A stretch of DNA of 64,000 nt from contig JAKSZP010004179.1 of assembly GCA_022478985.1 (NCBI GenBank), forward strand, positions 62,001 through 126,000. Reading direction: 5' to 3'. The DNA is from Massospora cicadina (taxonomy: Eukaryota; Entomophthoromycota; Entomophthoromycetes; Entomophthorales; Entomophthoraceae). Every line of letters begins with the position of its first letter. Positions within the stretch are counted from its first letter, which is position 1. Shown piece by piece: positions 36,501-46,772 of the stretch. Position numbers and translations under genes: made by a program. Below the pieces are notes generated by a model. The model saw only the letters and a list, made by a program, of their open reading frames with translations, was not told the DNA's origin and ran no database searches.

Positions 36501-37238
36501 ATCCACAATGGCGTGATCCCCATTCGACCCCATGTCCTATCCAGGGTGGACTACCTGGACATGATGGACATCCCTTACTCCACTGAGACCCAACAAAATA
36601 TCTGGAAATATGTACACCATCCTCTGTTGCAACCTCAAGTCTGCTCCATGTGTGGCGCTGCATGAGGCGGGTGTATTGTACAGCTGAGCGCTCTAATGCT
36701 TTACATTCATCCTGTGTCATGTGTGGCCAGTATGGAACGCTGTTTCACCGCCTGGAGAAGTGCCCTACCTCTAAAGTGATATAACGCGAATTTCAACGTC
36801 TTCTGGGCCAGGATCAAACGCATCCCTTCAGTCTGTCAAGGGATATGTTCGCTCTATCAATGGCCTCCCCCTTCTGCCCTCCCTTCGAGCTTTGGTGGTT
36901 GCAATCGCCATGTGGACCATCCACACTATTGTCTTAGATGCCATCGCAGGCTCCACCCCCACCCTCCCAGAAGCGGTCCACAGATTCCAGTCCCATTTGG
37001 TGGACCACTTTCAAGCGTAGATGTTTGGATACCTCCCACCGCGTCGCCAACAGCTGGTCTCTTCCTGGTTCCCAGTCTGGTACATCAAATCAGACCCTTC
37101 CTCCACACGTGCTCAATTGTGGCTATGGCCCCTTCACACGTTTCTATACCTCCCCATAAATGGCGTTCCCGCTGGCAACAAGAGATAGCATCGCTTCTTT
37201 GGGGTGCCTCCCCTGGTACTAAGTTTTGTCTCTTCTGA
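33542..37238 (+). pseudogene. LINE2 ORF2: endonuclease, RT, C-terminal CCHC
   Basis: ORF2 begins MGETFTIGTLNITGLKA and overlaps ORF1 by 22 nt. The endonuclease (33542 to about 34260) shows LAIQE, VGDMNCWLN and FSDHQLV. RT (about 34780-35760) shows LANWRPISL, DQQKAYDRVNWEYL, GLRQGDPLSPLLYNF and FTDD at 35595-35606. The C-terminal CX2CX7HX4C motif is at 36713-36763. It ends at TKFCLF, 37238. Frames break near 33943, 34330, 34740, 35230, 35760 and 36665. This enzyme would nick DNA and reverse transcribe from the target. The long stretches 35295-35765 and 35826-36665 are open. Confidence 0.92.
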
Positions 37239-37313
37239 GTCATATTTGGAAGTGTCCATCCCATGGTCGGCCTTCCCCACAATAAATTTAAATTTAAAAA
37301 ATTGCTATAAAAG

Positions 37314-37865
37314 TATGCAAAGCTGTCCTAAGATCTCCAGGATTTCAGTTTTGTCATACTGCTGACAAAAGACAACTTCATTGAAACTTTGGTCTCAATT
37401 GAAGAAAATTGATGCACCCCTAATTGGGGCGTTGGCAGGCCTCTTCCTCAAGAGCACTAAGTAACCCCTTTCAGGTGGTCCATGTAAGTATCATGCCAAT
37501 TATGCATATCGACATGAAAATTTCGCCCTCAGGCAGAAAATTGATAATGTTGTTTGTTCATTTAATTGTCCATGGGACTTTTAAATGTAACTTTGGGTTG
37601 TCCCCAAATTTATTTTGTATACAAATGAATTGATTGTGTTTTAATAATTGGGACCAATTGCTGAGATTTGATGCATTGGAATTGCCATAATTTGCAAGTG
37701 TATTCAGGCCAAGTTCCTGATAAAATACTCAATCCAATTGTTGGAGAGAAAATTGGCCCAAATTGTCTAATTGCAATAGGCGTATGCTCAAGCGTTGAAA
37801 GGGCAATCAGCCCAATCTGATGGTTGATAAAGGTTTATTTTTGAGTCAACTACCAGAAACTGACA
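37314..37865 (-). repeat. D 3' LTR, proximal part (after LINE2)
   Basis: It aligns with 44540-45095 and ends CTGACA, so the LTR begins TGTCAG on the minus strand. The junction with LINE2 is marked by the 17-bp duplication. Confidence 0.9.
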
Positions 37866-37878
37866 TGTCCCCCTCTTG
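37866..37878 (-). other. D polypurine tract
   Basis: The minus strand reads CAAGAGGGGGACA directly before the LTR start TGTCAG. Confidence 0.85.
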
Positions 37879-38151
37879 ACTTGAACATAAGCCCTAAGAT
37901 TCTGATTAGCCTCTGTTGGTCTTTTCTTATTAGTTGAAACGCCAAATGATTATATTAGCTTTTATTCTATTTGGAAACTTTGGCCGGACCAGCTGATGGG
38001 TCTGAAGAATGATGGGCTAAATGCCCATTGAGTCTGAAGTTGGATCCCCTCCCCAACCTCAAATGTGAACTAAAGTATTAACTATAATAAAACTATTATT
38101 ATATATACAAATGTTTGTTTGTTTTTTGTTTTTTTCAACTTTTTTTCCTTT

Positions 38152-38900
38152 TCTTAATTGGCCCACTTATTAAACCTTTTTAGGAATTTTGCATGGACTT
38201 GGTTGTATATATGGCTGGTCCTAATATCCTTGATGGTGTATATGAACTTAAACGTTTTCTCAATCACTTCAAATGGTCCAATCCAGATGCAATCTAACTT
38301 TTGCATTCAGCCCAATCCGTGGGTATTGCGAAAAATAGAACTTTGTCATTAAATTTAAATTTGACCAGAGGGTAGCGATTCTTTAAGTCCTTTGCATGTC
38401 AGGCCTTTTTCACTATTAAAATTGGTGCTGCCCATGTAAATTTTGAAAGAACTAGCATGCTGTGATCAAGGAGTTCCTTAATCTCCTTAAATACTGCTTC
38501 TTGTAATGATATTGAGCGTCTAATCAGGCATAATCAAATAGGTTTATGATTTTCAGTATCAATTTTGTGGGGAGCAACAATAAGCACAACCCAGGTCAAG
38601 ATCATCTTGTGCGAATATTTCTCAATATTTAGAGAATAACTTTTATCTCTGTCTATCTTGGATTTGGTCAGGTTGCTTAAATCAGCCATAGGGACAACAT
38701 TATGTATGCTTAGTTGGTCCTTATTGGGAAGCCCTGATTTGACAAAAGTTCTGAACTCATGGAATGAGTGAATTTCTTTGGTAGGGAACAGATGCAGAAA
38801 AGAGATTACTTGATGCTAACTGATGGATATGGGGCCAATTTTACAGGTTTGCACATAAGATATGTATTTCTCCATGGCCCAGAATGATAATATTAGTAAA
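38152..38900 (-). pseudogene. D pol remnant: RT start fused to integrase tail
   Basis: On the minus strand, RT's N-terminal part (KEIKELLDHSML, then FTWAAPILIVKK, about 38500-38405) reaches LKNRYPL. At about 38365 it passes directly into NDKVLF and the integrase C-terminal VHAKFLKRFNKWAN (to 38155). In B these regions are about 3 kb apart even without its inserts. The RT catalytic part, RNase H and the integrase zinc domain and core are therefore deleted. Confidence 0.82.
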
Positions 38901-39157
38901 AGTTTGGTTCAAATTGAGATTTAGACCTTGATATATTTCACCGTGAAGTTCTTCCATGTATTAATTTTTAGTTTCATCAGGATGATTACTTGTTCTCTGG
39001 ATGGTATAGTGATGGTCTTATTCATTTGAGTTTAAATGCCATTTGACTCACCAATCTGAGTGGGAAGTGGTCTTATCTTTGACCGAGCTTTGGAATACTC
39101 AATCAAGATAACTCCATCTTTTTAGGCCAGATTTATGAATAGTCTGGGTTTCTTTTT

Positions 39158-39660
39158 TCAACTGCCTATCACTGTTATAGTAAAGTGGAATAGTTTGGCC
39201 AATAATGGTGGGAGTATCATCCTTATGATTGGTAAAACTCTATATCTTCTTAGGAAATCAGTCCTGATTAAAATATCATAGTTTGTATTTGGCAACACTA
39301 TGGCAGGTGCTGTTACTACGATGGATCCGAATATGAGAGGTAGGGTACTGTAGGCGCTCAGCAGTTTGGTGGTATGCGCTCCAGCGATTCCATATTCCTG
39401 GCAGTGAGCAACATCAGGTGCAATTTTCAGTTTTTTAACTAATTTTGTACTGACCATATTGTTAGGAGTGCCACTATCAACAATGGCTTGAACTTTCACC
39501 TTGTTCACTGCTATGTCCACATAAGTACCCCCAGAGTAGTTTTCAGAAGTATTTATTATGTGAATGCTGTGGCTGCTGCCCAATATCAGGTGTGATTTCA
39601 GACTTGAGCAAATATCTGGGAATTTATCTACTAGGGTCTTCATGGGAAAAGCTACTTGAA
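39158..39660 (-). pseudogene. D aspartic protease
   Basis: The open frame contains VQAIVDSGTPNNMVSTKLVKKL with the DSG catalytic motif, then YSTLPLIFGSIVV and a hydrophobic strand. It closely parallels Gyp1's protease (IIDTGAPVNIVS) and B's remnant. A 161-codon stretch is open (39643-39158) and is the best-preserved protease in the window, but its pol is truncated downstream. Confidence 0.85.
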
Positions 39661-39877
39661 TGTTGCTAAGTTTAGCCAGGTCAGTTGAACATCTGAGTTG
39701 GAGGTCTAAACCCTGGTCAATAATCTGCTTTGCGTAGGGTTTTGATACTTCAGCTCAGGCTTCCTTGGTATTTTTAAGGGTTTAGTTGCATTTTAATGTG
39801 GCTCAGGTAGTGACCATCATGATATCATTAGCCACGATAGGATGGAGGTTATCTTTAGCAACACCTTTAGCCCTAAA

Positions 39878-40493
39878 TGTAATGGTCAGAAACGTCCCAG
39901 TTTCTGATCGCCATCTTACCTTAGGTTCAACGCAATTCACGCTGAATGTCCAGCATGAGCTGGACTCTTGAGGGAGTAAACCTCAGAAATAGGGAAATTT
40001 GAAGCAAAAAGATGAATTAGGTAAGCGAGGTTGCAAACCCCAGAATTAACCTTAAATTACTTATTATCAAATAAAAAGTCACTGATGAACAGGATCCCAA
40101 TAACCTGATGCCGCGAACACACCAAGGAAAAGATAGGATATTTGAGGGAGATCAAACCCCAAAAACCCAAGTTTTTGTTAATGCGACAAAAACTTGTTGT
40201 GCGTAGATCATAAGGTAAGATAAGGTAAGGGTGGCCCTGAGGCCACCAGAGAGAAAGAGAGAATTCTGAATGAAGTTCAGAATTATGTGGGCTTGACCTT
40301 AAAGGTCGCCCTTCTGGGGCTTAGCCCAAACCATTGATTAGGCTCACAAGAGCCTAATCAATAATTCAGGTTAGGCACAACCCAGCGCCTGAATTTGACA
40401 AACACCAAAAATCTTTTTAAATGAATCAATTCGGATTCAGAAAATCTGAACCTGAATCAAAATGCAACGAACAGCTTAATACCATTTTTTACA
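39878..40493 (-). repeat. T left (3') LTR
   Basis: It aligns along its length with 41086-41704. A perfect 13-bp inverted repeat (ATTGATTAGGCTC with a 4-base loop) lies at 40333-40362. A second one, ATTCTGAA/TTCAGAAT, lies near 40262-40285. Confidence 0.9.
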
Positions 40494-41085
40494 TCCCCCC
40501 ACTAAAGAAGGGCCCCTCCCCAAATAGGGGCCCCACAATGGGAGGCTGCCACCATGAGGGCTTCCTGGGGTTAGTTACCTCAAGCCCCAGGAAAATTAGC
40601 CTGGAGTAATTCTGGGCCCCTCACAGGGAAAAAGATAAATGGCGAGAGCAAATCAGGACTGGGCTGCCAGAATCAGCCCATCTGGCATGAGGAAGCATGG
40701 CCAGCGCTTGGCTGTGGTGCGCCTCCCCTCCCACGCCCCAATTGGTGATGGTCTTCCTATCCTGAACAGGAAGATGCTCTCTCCAACTGAAGCGCAGAAG
40801 GGGCGCATGGTCCAGCGTGGCTGGACAGCCGCCCCCACCAAATGGACTGTCCATAGGTGAGGGAGCCCTGCTGGGCCAGGTCCCCTCAGTGCCAACTATA
40901 TCCCTGGTGGGTGGAAAGGCCCCACCAGAATTTCGCGCTGACAATCCCTTCAGGTCCAGGGTTGGCCATCAGTCACTAGCTCCCTCCGGCGCTGGTTACT
41001 TGACAACTGGGACCTGATGTGACCACTGAGGTCAGCTGAACTGGGGATCTGGTGGCGTGCTGACAGCACATGCAGTTTGTAATAA
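40494..41085. other. T internal region, GC-rich, apparently non-coding
   Basis: This is visibly richer in G and C than anything around it. Overlapping open frames (minus 40621-40944 and 40653-40895; plus 40639-40860 and 40817-41017) have no recognised motif and probably result from the GC-rich composition. It has hairpins at 40510-40533 and 40562-40593. I see no TGG-type primer site next to the right LTR. Confidence 0.7.
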
Positions 41086-41704
41086 TGTAACGGCCAGAAA
41101 TGTCCCAGTTTCTGATCGCCATCTTACCTTGGGTCTGACACAAATTACGCCAAACATCCAGCATGAGCTGGACTCTCGAGGTAGTAAACCTTAAAATAGG
41201 GAAATTCAAAGCAAGAAAAAGGTGAAATAGGTAAGCGAGGTTGAGAACCCCAGAATTAACCTTATTTTATTTATTATTGAATAAAAAGTCGCTGACAAAC
41301 AGGATCCCAATAATCTGATGTCATGAACACACCAAGGAAAAGATAGGATATTTGAGGGAGATCAAACCCCAAAAACCCAAGTTTTTGTTAGTGCGACAAA
41401 AACTTGTTGTGCGCGGATCATCAGGTAAGATAAGGTAAGGGTGGCCCTGAGGCCACAGAGAGAGAAAGAGAGAATTCTGAATGAAGTTCGGAATTATGTG
41501 GGCTTGACCTTAAAGGTCGCCCTTCTGGGGCCTCGCCCAAACCATTGATTAGGCTCACAAGAGCCTAATCAATAATTCATGTTAGGCACAACCCAGCGCC
41601 TGAATCTGACAAACACCAAAAATCTTTTTAAATGAATCAATTCGGATTCAGAAAATCCAAACCTGAATCAAAATGCAACGAACAGCTTAATACCATTTGT
41701 TACA
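41086..41704 (-). repeat. T right (5') LTR
   Basis: It matches the left LTR and keeps the same perfect hairpin at 41544-41573. Confidence 0.9.
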
Positions 41705-41829
41705 TTAAAGAGATTATCAGGATCAGGTGGATCAGTTTGAAAATCAGTGAAATTAGAGAGTTCCGCCTCTACTCCACCTGCTCTTTTCCCGCCTCACTGT
41801 CACTGTTGATTTCTAAAGCAAAGTTGACC

Positions 41830-43983
41830 CCATGCTTTTTGTTGGACCGTCTGAAGCATTGTCTAGCAAAATGTCCTTGTTGACCGCAATTGTGGCAAGT
41901 ATTTGGCCCTGTTTGCTGTTTTTGCTCGAGTCTTTGGTTCATATTTGTGAATTTTTCCCCTGGTCAGACATCATATTGCTTTTTGGGCCTGAAAATTGAG
42001 ATTTTTGCTGATCTTTGGCCTGATTAGGTGTGTTGAAATTATGGAAACAGCTTCTCAAGTAGTTGGTAAGCTCTTGGATTTTTGGACTTCTATTGAAGGC
42101 AGGCAGCATATCATTGTGCAGTTCACAGAAGGGCATAGTTGCGTGCTCCATTGCAATCTTGGCATCAAACTTGTCTATTGCATTGCACCCTCGCAGAACT
42201 TGTGCCTCATAGAAGAATCTATCTGCAAGTCCTTAAGAGTCTCATTCTTTTTGAATTTGATATTAAGAAGCTCTCTTTTTGGGTTACTAGCTTCTCAGGC
42301 CATCCAAACTGTTTTGTGATAGCAATTTTGGCATCAATGTATGACCAATCGTCGCCTAAATAGGGCATAACGATGTCACAGCTATGGGCATCAAGTGATT
42401 TAAACAGTGCCAATCTTCTCACATGTTCTAATGCTCCTCTCATTACTTTTAAAATAATTTGAGGAAAGAGTAAACATTTCCATCCTAATCAAACTTTGGC
42501 AAATTCAGTGGTTTGAAGTCATCTTGTCCTATTTTGGGCATAGGGTTTGTACTTCTTCTTGAGCGTCTTGGTGTTTCATCACTAATAATCGGCCCTCTTT
42601 CCTGTTTGGAAGTATCTGGAGTTGGTATTCATGCTAGGACTCTAGGCATAGAACGGATGTTTGAAATATCAGTTTCTGCATTGGTGTCAACATCTAATGA
42701 TCTGATTTTATGATATTTCCCCAAACTACTGGATTTTGACGCCTGAAATCAGCCCTTAGTTACTTTCCCAGGCTGTTTTTTGGCCAGATAAGCAGAGATT
42801 TTCCTACACCTTTTTTGTCAAAGTTGGGTGAGCATTGGCAGCCTTGCTGTTTGAGAGATTGAATTTCTTTTTTAAGCTTGTCGTACTCCTCTTTTAATAA
42901 AGCTAGATTGGTTGTTAAACTTTTTATTTCTTTGTCCATACTGTCTCCCCGGGAATTTGCAGTTGATTGCTGCATTGAGTTTCTAATTTTCCTGAGTAAT
43001 TTCAGTATTTCTAGCCCGATATATTGACACCACAGTATAAAGTTCAGAAAATTTCTCTTTGATCTGAGAATCATCTTCATCCCTATTCAAAAATTTGACT
43101 TTGCTGCAAGGTCCTTAAAGTTCTTGTTGATAGTTTCCAGTTTGGCCTGAACATAATCTTCAAATTCATCAACCTATACAAATAACTCCAGGTGATATCT
43201 TTGTTCCAAAGTGGCGTGTATGATTAGTCGTTCTGATTGAGACAACAGGTAATCTGAATGGCTTTCCAGCTTTTTGACAGAAGTTATTCATATTTTGTAC
43301 CCATTCTTGTGATAAACTGTGGTGGGCCAGAACTTCGACGGCTATTTATGGGAATCTTTCATTCAAAAGCTCCTCAAGGGTGTTTAATCTCCCATGAGCT
43401 TCATTAGCAAGTCCCATATTGTCAACATTTGCCTTTTGGACTTAAACAAAACTGGAATTTAGCTTGTCCAGTAGAGCATTATATGAAGATTGTTCCTCCC
43501 CTTGCACACAGTAGATTTCCGTGATTTCCAGATTTTGTCTAGCAATTATTCAAAGGGTATGCTTAATTGAGGGTTGAACAAAGTTAACCAGAAATTCATT
43601 AGTTGCTTGACTGTTAGTGAGACATTTGGCAAGGGATGCCATGGTAGCGTAGCGTTACTTCAATATATATCTCCAACTTGAGTGCCTGATCCTTAAGATA
43701 GTAGAACAGGCTGAAGGAGGGATTGATTTGTGAAGTACTGATCCTAAAACCCTGATATAGGGTTTCCAGCATAGCTTTTACGCTTGCAGATGTAAGATCA
43801 ATAGGGCTGGTTGTGTCTGCATGAGCTCCCCCATTGTGATAAGATCCAGGGAGTAGGAGGTACACGCTTCAGAGCTGTGGCAGCTGGTATTAAAATAATT
43901 TGAGATTTCCTTATCACTGGTTTCCAAGTGTTGTAGCTTTCTTGTCTGGCTGATTCTGCCAGAAATTGGTCATGTGAATCCAT
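41830..43983 (-). pseudogene. D gag with CCHC knuckle
   Basis: Starting at the minus-strand ATG 43983 (MDSHDQFLAESARQ), close behind the primer site, decayed frames cover an N-terminal domain (43865-43614), a coiled-coil region rich in Lys, Glu and Leu (43080-42760), a capsid-like part (YLGDDWSYIDAKIAITKQF near 42340) and the knuckle CHNCGQQGHFARQC at 41897-41856. Stops and shifts break it. The order and sequence parallel B's gag. Confidence 0.82.
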
Positions 43984-44006
43984 TTCAGAGAATGTAACCA
44001 GTTTTT

Positions 44007-44017
44007 AGTGAGCACCA
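44007..44017 (-). other. D primer-binding site
   Basis: The minus strand reads TGGTGCTCACT two bases after the 5' LTR end, the same core as in Gyp1 and B. Confidence 0.78.
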
Positions 44018-44019
44018 GT

Positions 44020-45095
44020 TGTCAAAATCCAAGGAACACTCACTTGGAAATTAATATTCTGAACATCTATTTGGGCCAAATTTCTGATGGTTGATCCTCT
44101 ATAGTGCCTGTAGTTTACAGGATTTGGACCATTTAACAACTCACTAGTCCTATTAAATTTTCCTCGACTTTTCTGGCTGATTTCAGGAGTAATTTCTACT
44201 TTGGGTTTGGGAACTTCTTCTGAGGCTGGCTTCAGTACAAACCGGGAATTTAATTTATCCAGTTTGTTGACACTTCTCCAAGGTTGAGATTCGGGATAAA
44301 TAACCAGGAAAAGGATAAAATAAATATTACTTTTATTAGAAAGCTATTTATTTGATAATGGTCATTAGGCCAGGCGCCAGTATTTATACCTCTAGGGCAT
44401 CTCCTGGCCACATTCTAGCACAAAGTTTCAACAGCTATTTTGCCACTCAGCTCGGACTACAACTGAAACCCTTTCTTAGGTTCATTGATGGCAAAATACT
44501 CTCAAAATTGGGAGGATTTCTGGTACAAAGATTGGAATAAAAGCATGCAAAGTTGTCCTAAGATCTTCAGGATTTCATTTTTGTCACACTGCTGACAAAA
44601 CACATCTTCTGTGAAATTTTGGTCTCAATTGAAGAAAATTGATGCACCCCTAATTGGGACGTCAGCAGGCCTCTTCCTCAAGAGCACTAAGTAACCCCTT
44701 TTGGGCGGTACATGTAAGTGCTATTGTGATTATGCATATCGACATACAACTTTTGCCCTCAGGCAGAAAATTGATAATGTTGTTTGTTCATTTAATTGTC
44801 CATAGGACTTTTAAATGTAACTTTTGGTTGTCCCCAAATTTAATTGTATACAAATGAATTGATTGTGTTTCAACAATGGGACCAATTGTCAAAAATTTGA
44901 TGCATCAGAATTGGCCATAATATGCAAGCATATTTGGGCTGAGCGCCTGATAAAATACTCAATCCAATTGTTGGAGAGATAATTGGCCCAAATTGTCTAA
45001 TTGCAATAGGCGTTAGCTCAAGCATTAAAAGGGCAATCAGCCCGATCAGATGGTTGTCAAAGGTTTATTTTTGAGTCAACCACCAGAATCTGACA
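44020..45095 (-). repeat. D 5' LTR (intact)
   Basis: The 1076-bp LTR begins TGTCAGATTC and ends TTTTGACA on the minus strand. TATAAATA at 44388-44381 is a plausible promoter box. It resembles B's LTR in several blocks. Confidence 0.92.
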
Positions 45096-45535
45096 GATGG
45101 GGCATTGAATATTGGCCAAAACATACCCGTGAGGTAACGCTTTTATAAACTTCAGCTAACCCCCATTTGAGAAATTTATTGCACCTTGGAGGACCCCCAC
45201 CAAGCCTATAAAAGGGGGTTCCACGTAGGTAATTTTAAGGACCAGGTTGTGGCTTAGGAAGTACATTCTGATGGTAATTCCAAGGTCCATTATGTGTTCA
45301 GAGTAATCTGGCTGCTCAATCTTATATTTAGTGCCTGTGCAGGATTTGAAATGGTATTACCCCAATTTGTGGGGTTCCACCAAGAATTGGTCAGGATCTT
45401 TTGGGTAATTAAATCATCTAGCTTAGAATTGATCTCATTAATATTGTAGAATTTCAAATGTCCAACATTCCCCTTTTTGGTTAATTATTCCCTGAAACAT
45501 TCTTATTCTGTAGCCTAGAGGGCAAATGTCTGACA
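45096..45535. repeat. F2 solo LTR, right part
   Basis: It aligns with the right part of F1 (blocks CCCRTGMGGTAAC and TCCAACATTC, and the end AATGTCTGACA). TATAAAAG at 45207-45214 suits a promoter. It continues from 31502 once D is removed. Confidence 0.7.
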
Positions 45536-45540
45536 CTTTG

Positions 45541-45883
45541 GGTGGTCAGCTATTATTTGGGCAATCTGGAGGGATGCTGCCATAACCCCCAGAGGCCATG
45601 GTGAGACAGGCTTGCAACTTGATGCTGGAATATGTCCCATGCAACACACTCAGTTATTCCATTTTCAATGTTTTTTAATTTTAGTCATGGGATCAAAGCA
45701 TTGGACGTTAGCAGCAGGGCTACCTTAGGATGGAATTAGGTGAGTGGATTCCCTCAACAAGAACAGTATTGAAAAGATGACTATTAGGAAAGAGATAGCG
45801 TGCTTGCACCAGATGAGTAGGTCTTACCTAGGTCTTCTTCATCCCATCTCATAAAAAAATGCAACTGAAAGAAGCTTGTCTAG
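45541..45883 (-). other. A leader next to its 5' LTR
   Basis: This is non-coding DNA between F2 and A's 5' LTR. The base after the LTR on the minus strand starts CTAGACAAGC, with no TGG primer site, so A's priming mode is unclear. Confidence 0.5.
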
Positions 45884-46767
45884 TGTGATAGTCAGGATCC
45901 TTCCAAACCACCACAAAACAGCTAGGCAGGAAAGCCAGTAAGTGCCTACAGGCTAAGCGCAGCGGTGGTCAGATCCTTACTTGTTGTCTTGTAGATCAGC
46001 TGAATATATACCTTGGAAGATGGTAAGAAGCATGCGAACGCTTAATAGAATTGTCTGTCCTCCAGAGACGCATACAAAGAGGTGACGTCAAAATCAAACT
46101 TTATGAGTAGTCCATATTCCGTTTTAGATCCAGAGAACCTACAAAATTTCAATAAGATGGGTTTAGTTTAATTCTTTTTAGTTTCTAACTTTATTTATTG
46201 TTTGTACCAGAAGAAAAATGTTTTTTAAGCACCTTCATTGATTCAACCTTTAATGGATAGCGGGGGAGATGGATGAAATTGTTCTTACGGAGTTCTTGGA
46301 CGGCAGTCTATCCACAGACTTATCTCAAGAATCTTGGCCTCCAATGCCCTATCTGGAACCATTCTAGACTTTCTTTCAAGTACCTCATACTTCATGGAAA
46401 CTATTCTGCTTTTATTTTTATGCTTTCATTCATTCTTAAAGCTCAGATTCTTGTTCCCATCTCTATTGCAAACCTTTTAAGTTTAAAATTCTTTATGGCC
46501 GTTTTTGAATTGCTGAACTGCCATTTTCCTTGGCTCTTGATATTAACTCTTTTAATAGAATTTGTGTCGGTAGCCTCTCATTAGTCTAAGCACCATTTCT
46601 GTGGGGCCTTGCCTCCTCTAATCCAGAGTTAATAATTTACGGCATTTGATTCATCAAAAATGCCATTTTAGAGGGCCATTGCCCTATTAACCTGCATTGT
46701 TAGTCTTTATCTTCGCTTTAGGGAAAATCAGGGTATATGACGTTTTGGAAGAGCCTTGCCTGTTACA
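45884..46767 (-). repeat. A 5' LTR
   Basis: On the minus strand it starts TGTAACAGGC and ends GACTATCACA. It is followed on the plus strand by ATTTT (46768-46772), identical to the duplication before 10677. It aligns with 10677-11629 in order. The open frame 46273-46584 is not shared with the other LTR and is taken as chance. Confidence 0.78.
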
Positions 46768-46772
46768 ATTTT

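Larger units (their letters stand above)
32026..37296 (+). mobile_element. LINE2: full-length non-LTR retrotransposon in D's LTR
   Basis: This is a 5.3-kb element starting ACTTTTCTTTCTCGTTGC and ending AATAAATTTAAATTT. A 17-bp target duplication flanks it (32009-32025 and 37297-37313, one mismatch). D's LTR sequence continues directly across the insertion when compared with 44540-44560. It is one of the better-preserved LINE copies. Confidence 0.95.
39878..41704 (-). mobile_element. T: miniature LTR retroelement (TRIM-like) inside D
   Basis: Two long direct repeats (39878-40493, 616 bp; 41086-41704, 619 bp) begin TGTAAYGGYCAGAAA and end AATACCATTTKTTACA. They flank only 592 bp of internal DNA. 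The flanks CTAAA (39873-39877) and TTAAA (41705-41709) form a duplication with one transition. The minus strand has a purine tract AGTGGGGGGA right before the left LTR, so T is taken to run minus. No gag or pol is present. The LTRs match closely, suggesting a recent insertion. Confidence 0.88.
31503..45095 (-). mobile_element. D: gypsy element with internal deletion, inserted in F2
   Basis: D has a right (5') LTR at 44020-45095 and a left (3') LTR at 31503-32025 plus 37314-37865, split by LINE2. The flanks are GGTGG (31498-31502) and GATGG (45096-45100), a duplication with one transition. Gag and protease are recognisable. Most of RT plus RNase H and most of integrase are missing, so D would depend on enzymes from relatives such as intact members of B's family. 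It carries the miniature element T. Confidence 0.88.
10677..46767 (-). mobile_element. A: gypsy element expanded to 36 kb by nested insertions
   Basis: Homologous LTRs at 10677-11629 (3') and 45884-46767 (5') lie in the same orientation and are flanked by a perfect 5-bp duplication, ATTTT, at 10672-10676 and 46768-46772. A's own internal sequence is found only at 11630-12838, 28503-31236 and 45541-45883, about 4.3 kb in all. The rest is inserted DNA: B with LINE1 and F1, and F2 with D, LINE2 and T. Coding order on the minus strand is leader, decayed gag/pro, RT, RNase H, integrase. Its RNase H and integrase sequence differs from the Gyp1/B/D lineage and looks more like chromovirus-type gypsy elements. 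Confidence 0.82.

Noticed and set aside
40621..40944. 107-codon minus-strand ORF in T
   Set aside because: The GC-rich core opens several overlapping frames on both strands; none has a motif, and T's class is usually non-coding.
46273..46584. 103-codon hydrophobic ORF that might be a membrane protein
   Set aside because: It lies entirely inside A's 5' LTR, and the other LTR copy (10677-11629) does not keep the frame.
45884..46767. Solo LTR interpretation of this segment
   Set aside because: Its right flank ATTTT equals the left flank of 10677, and A's internal pieces lie between, so it is better read as A's 5' LTR.
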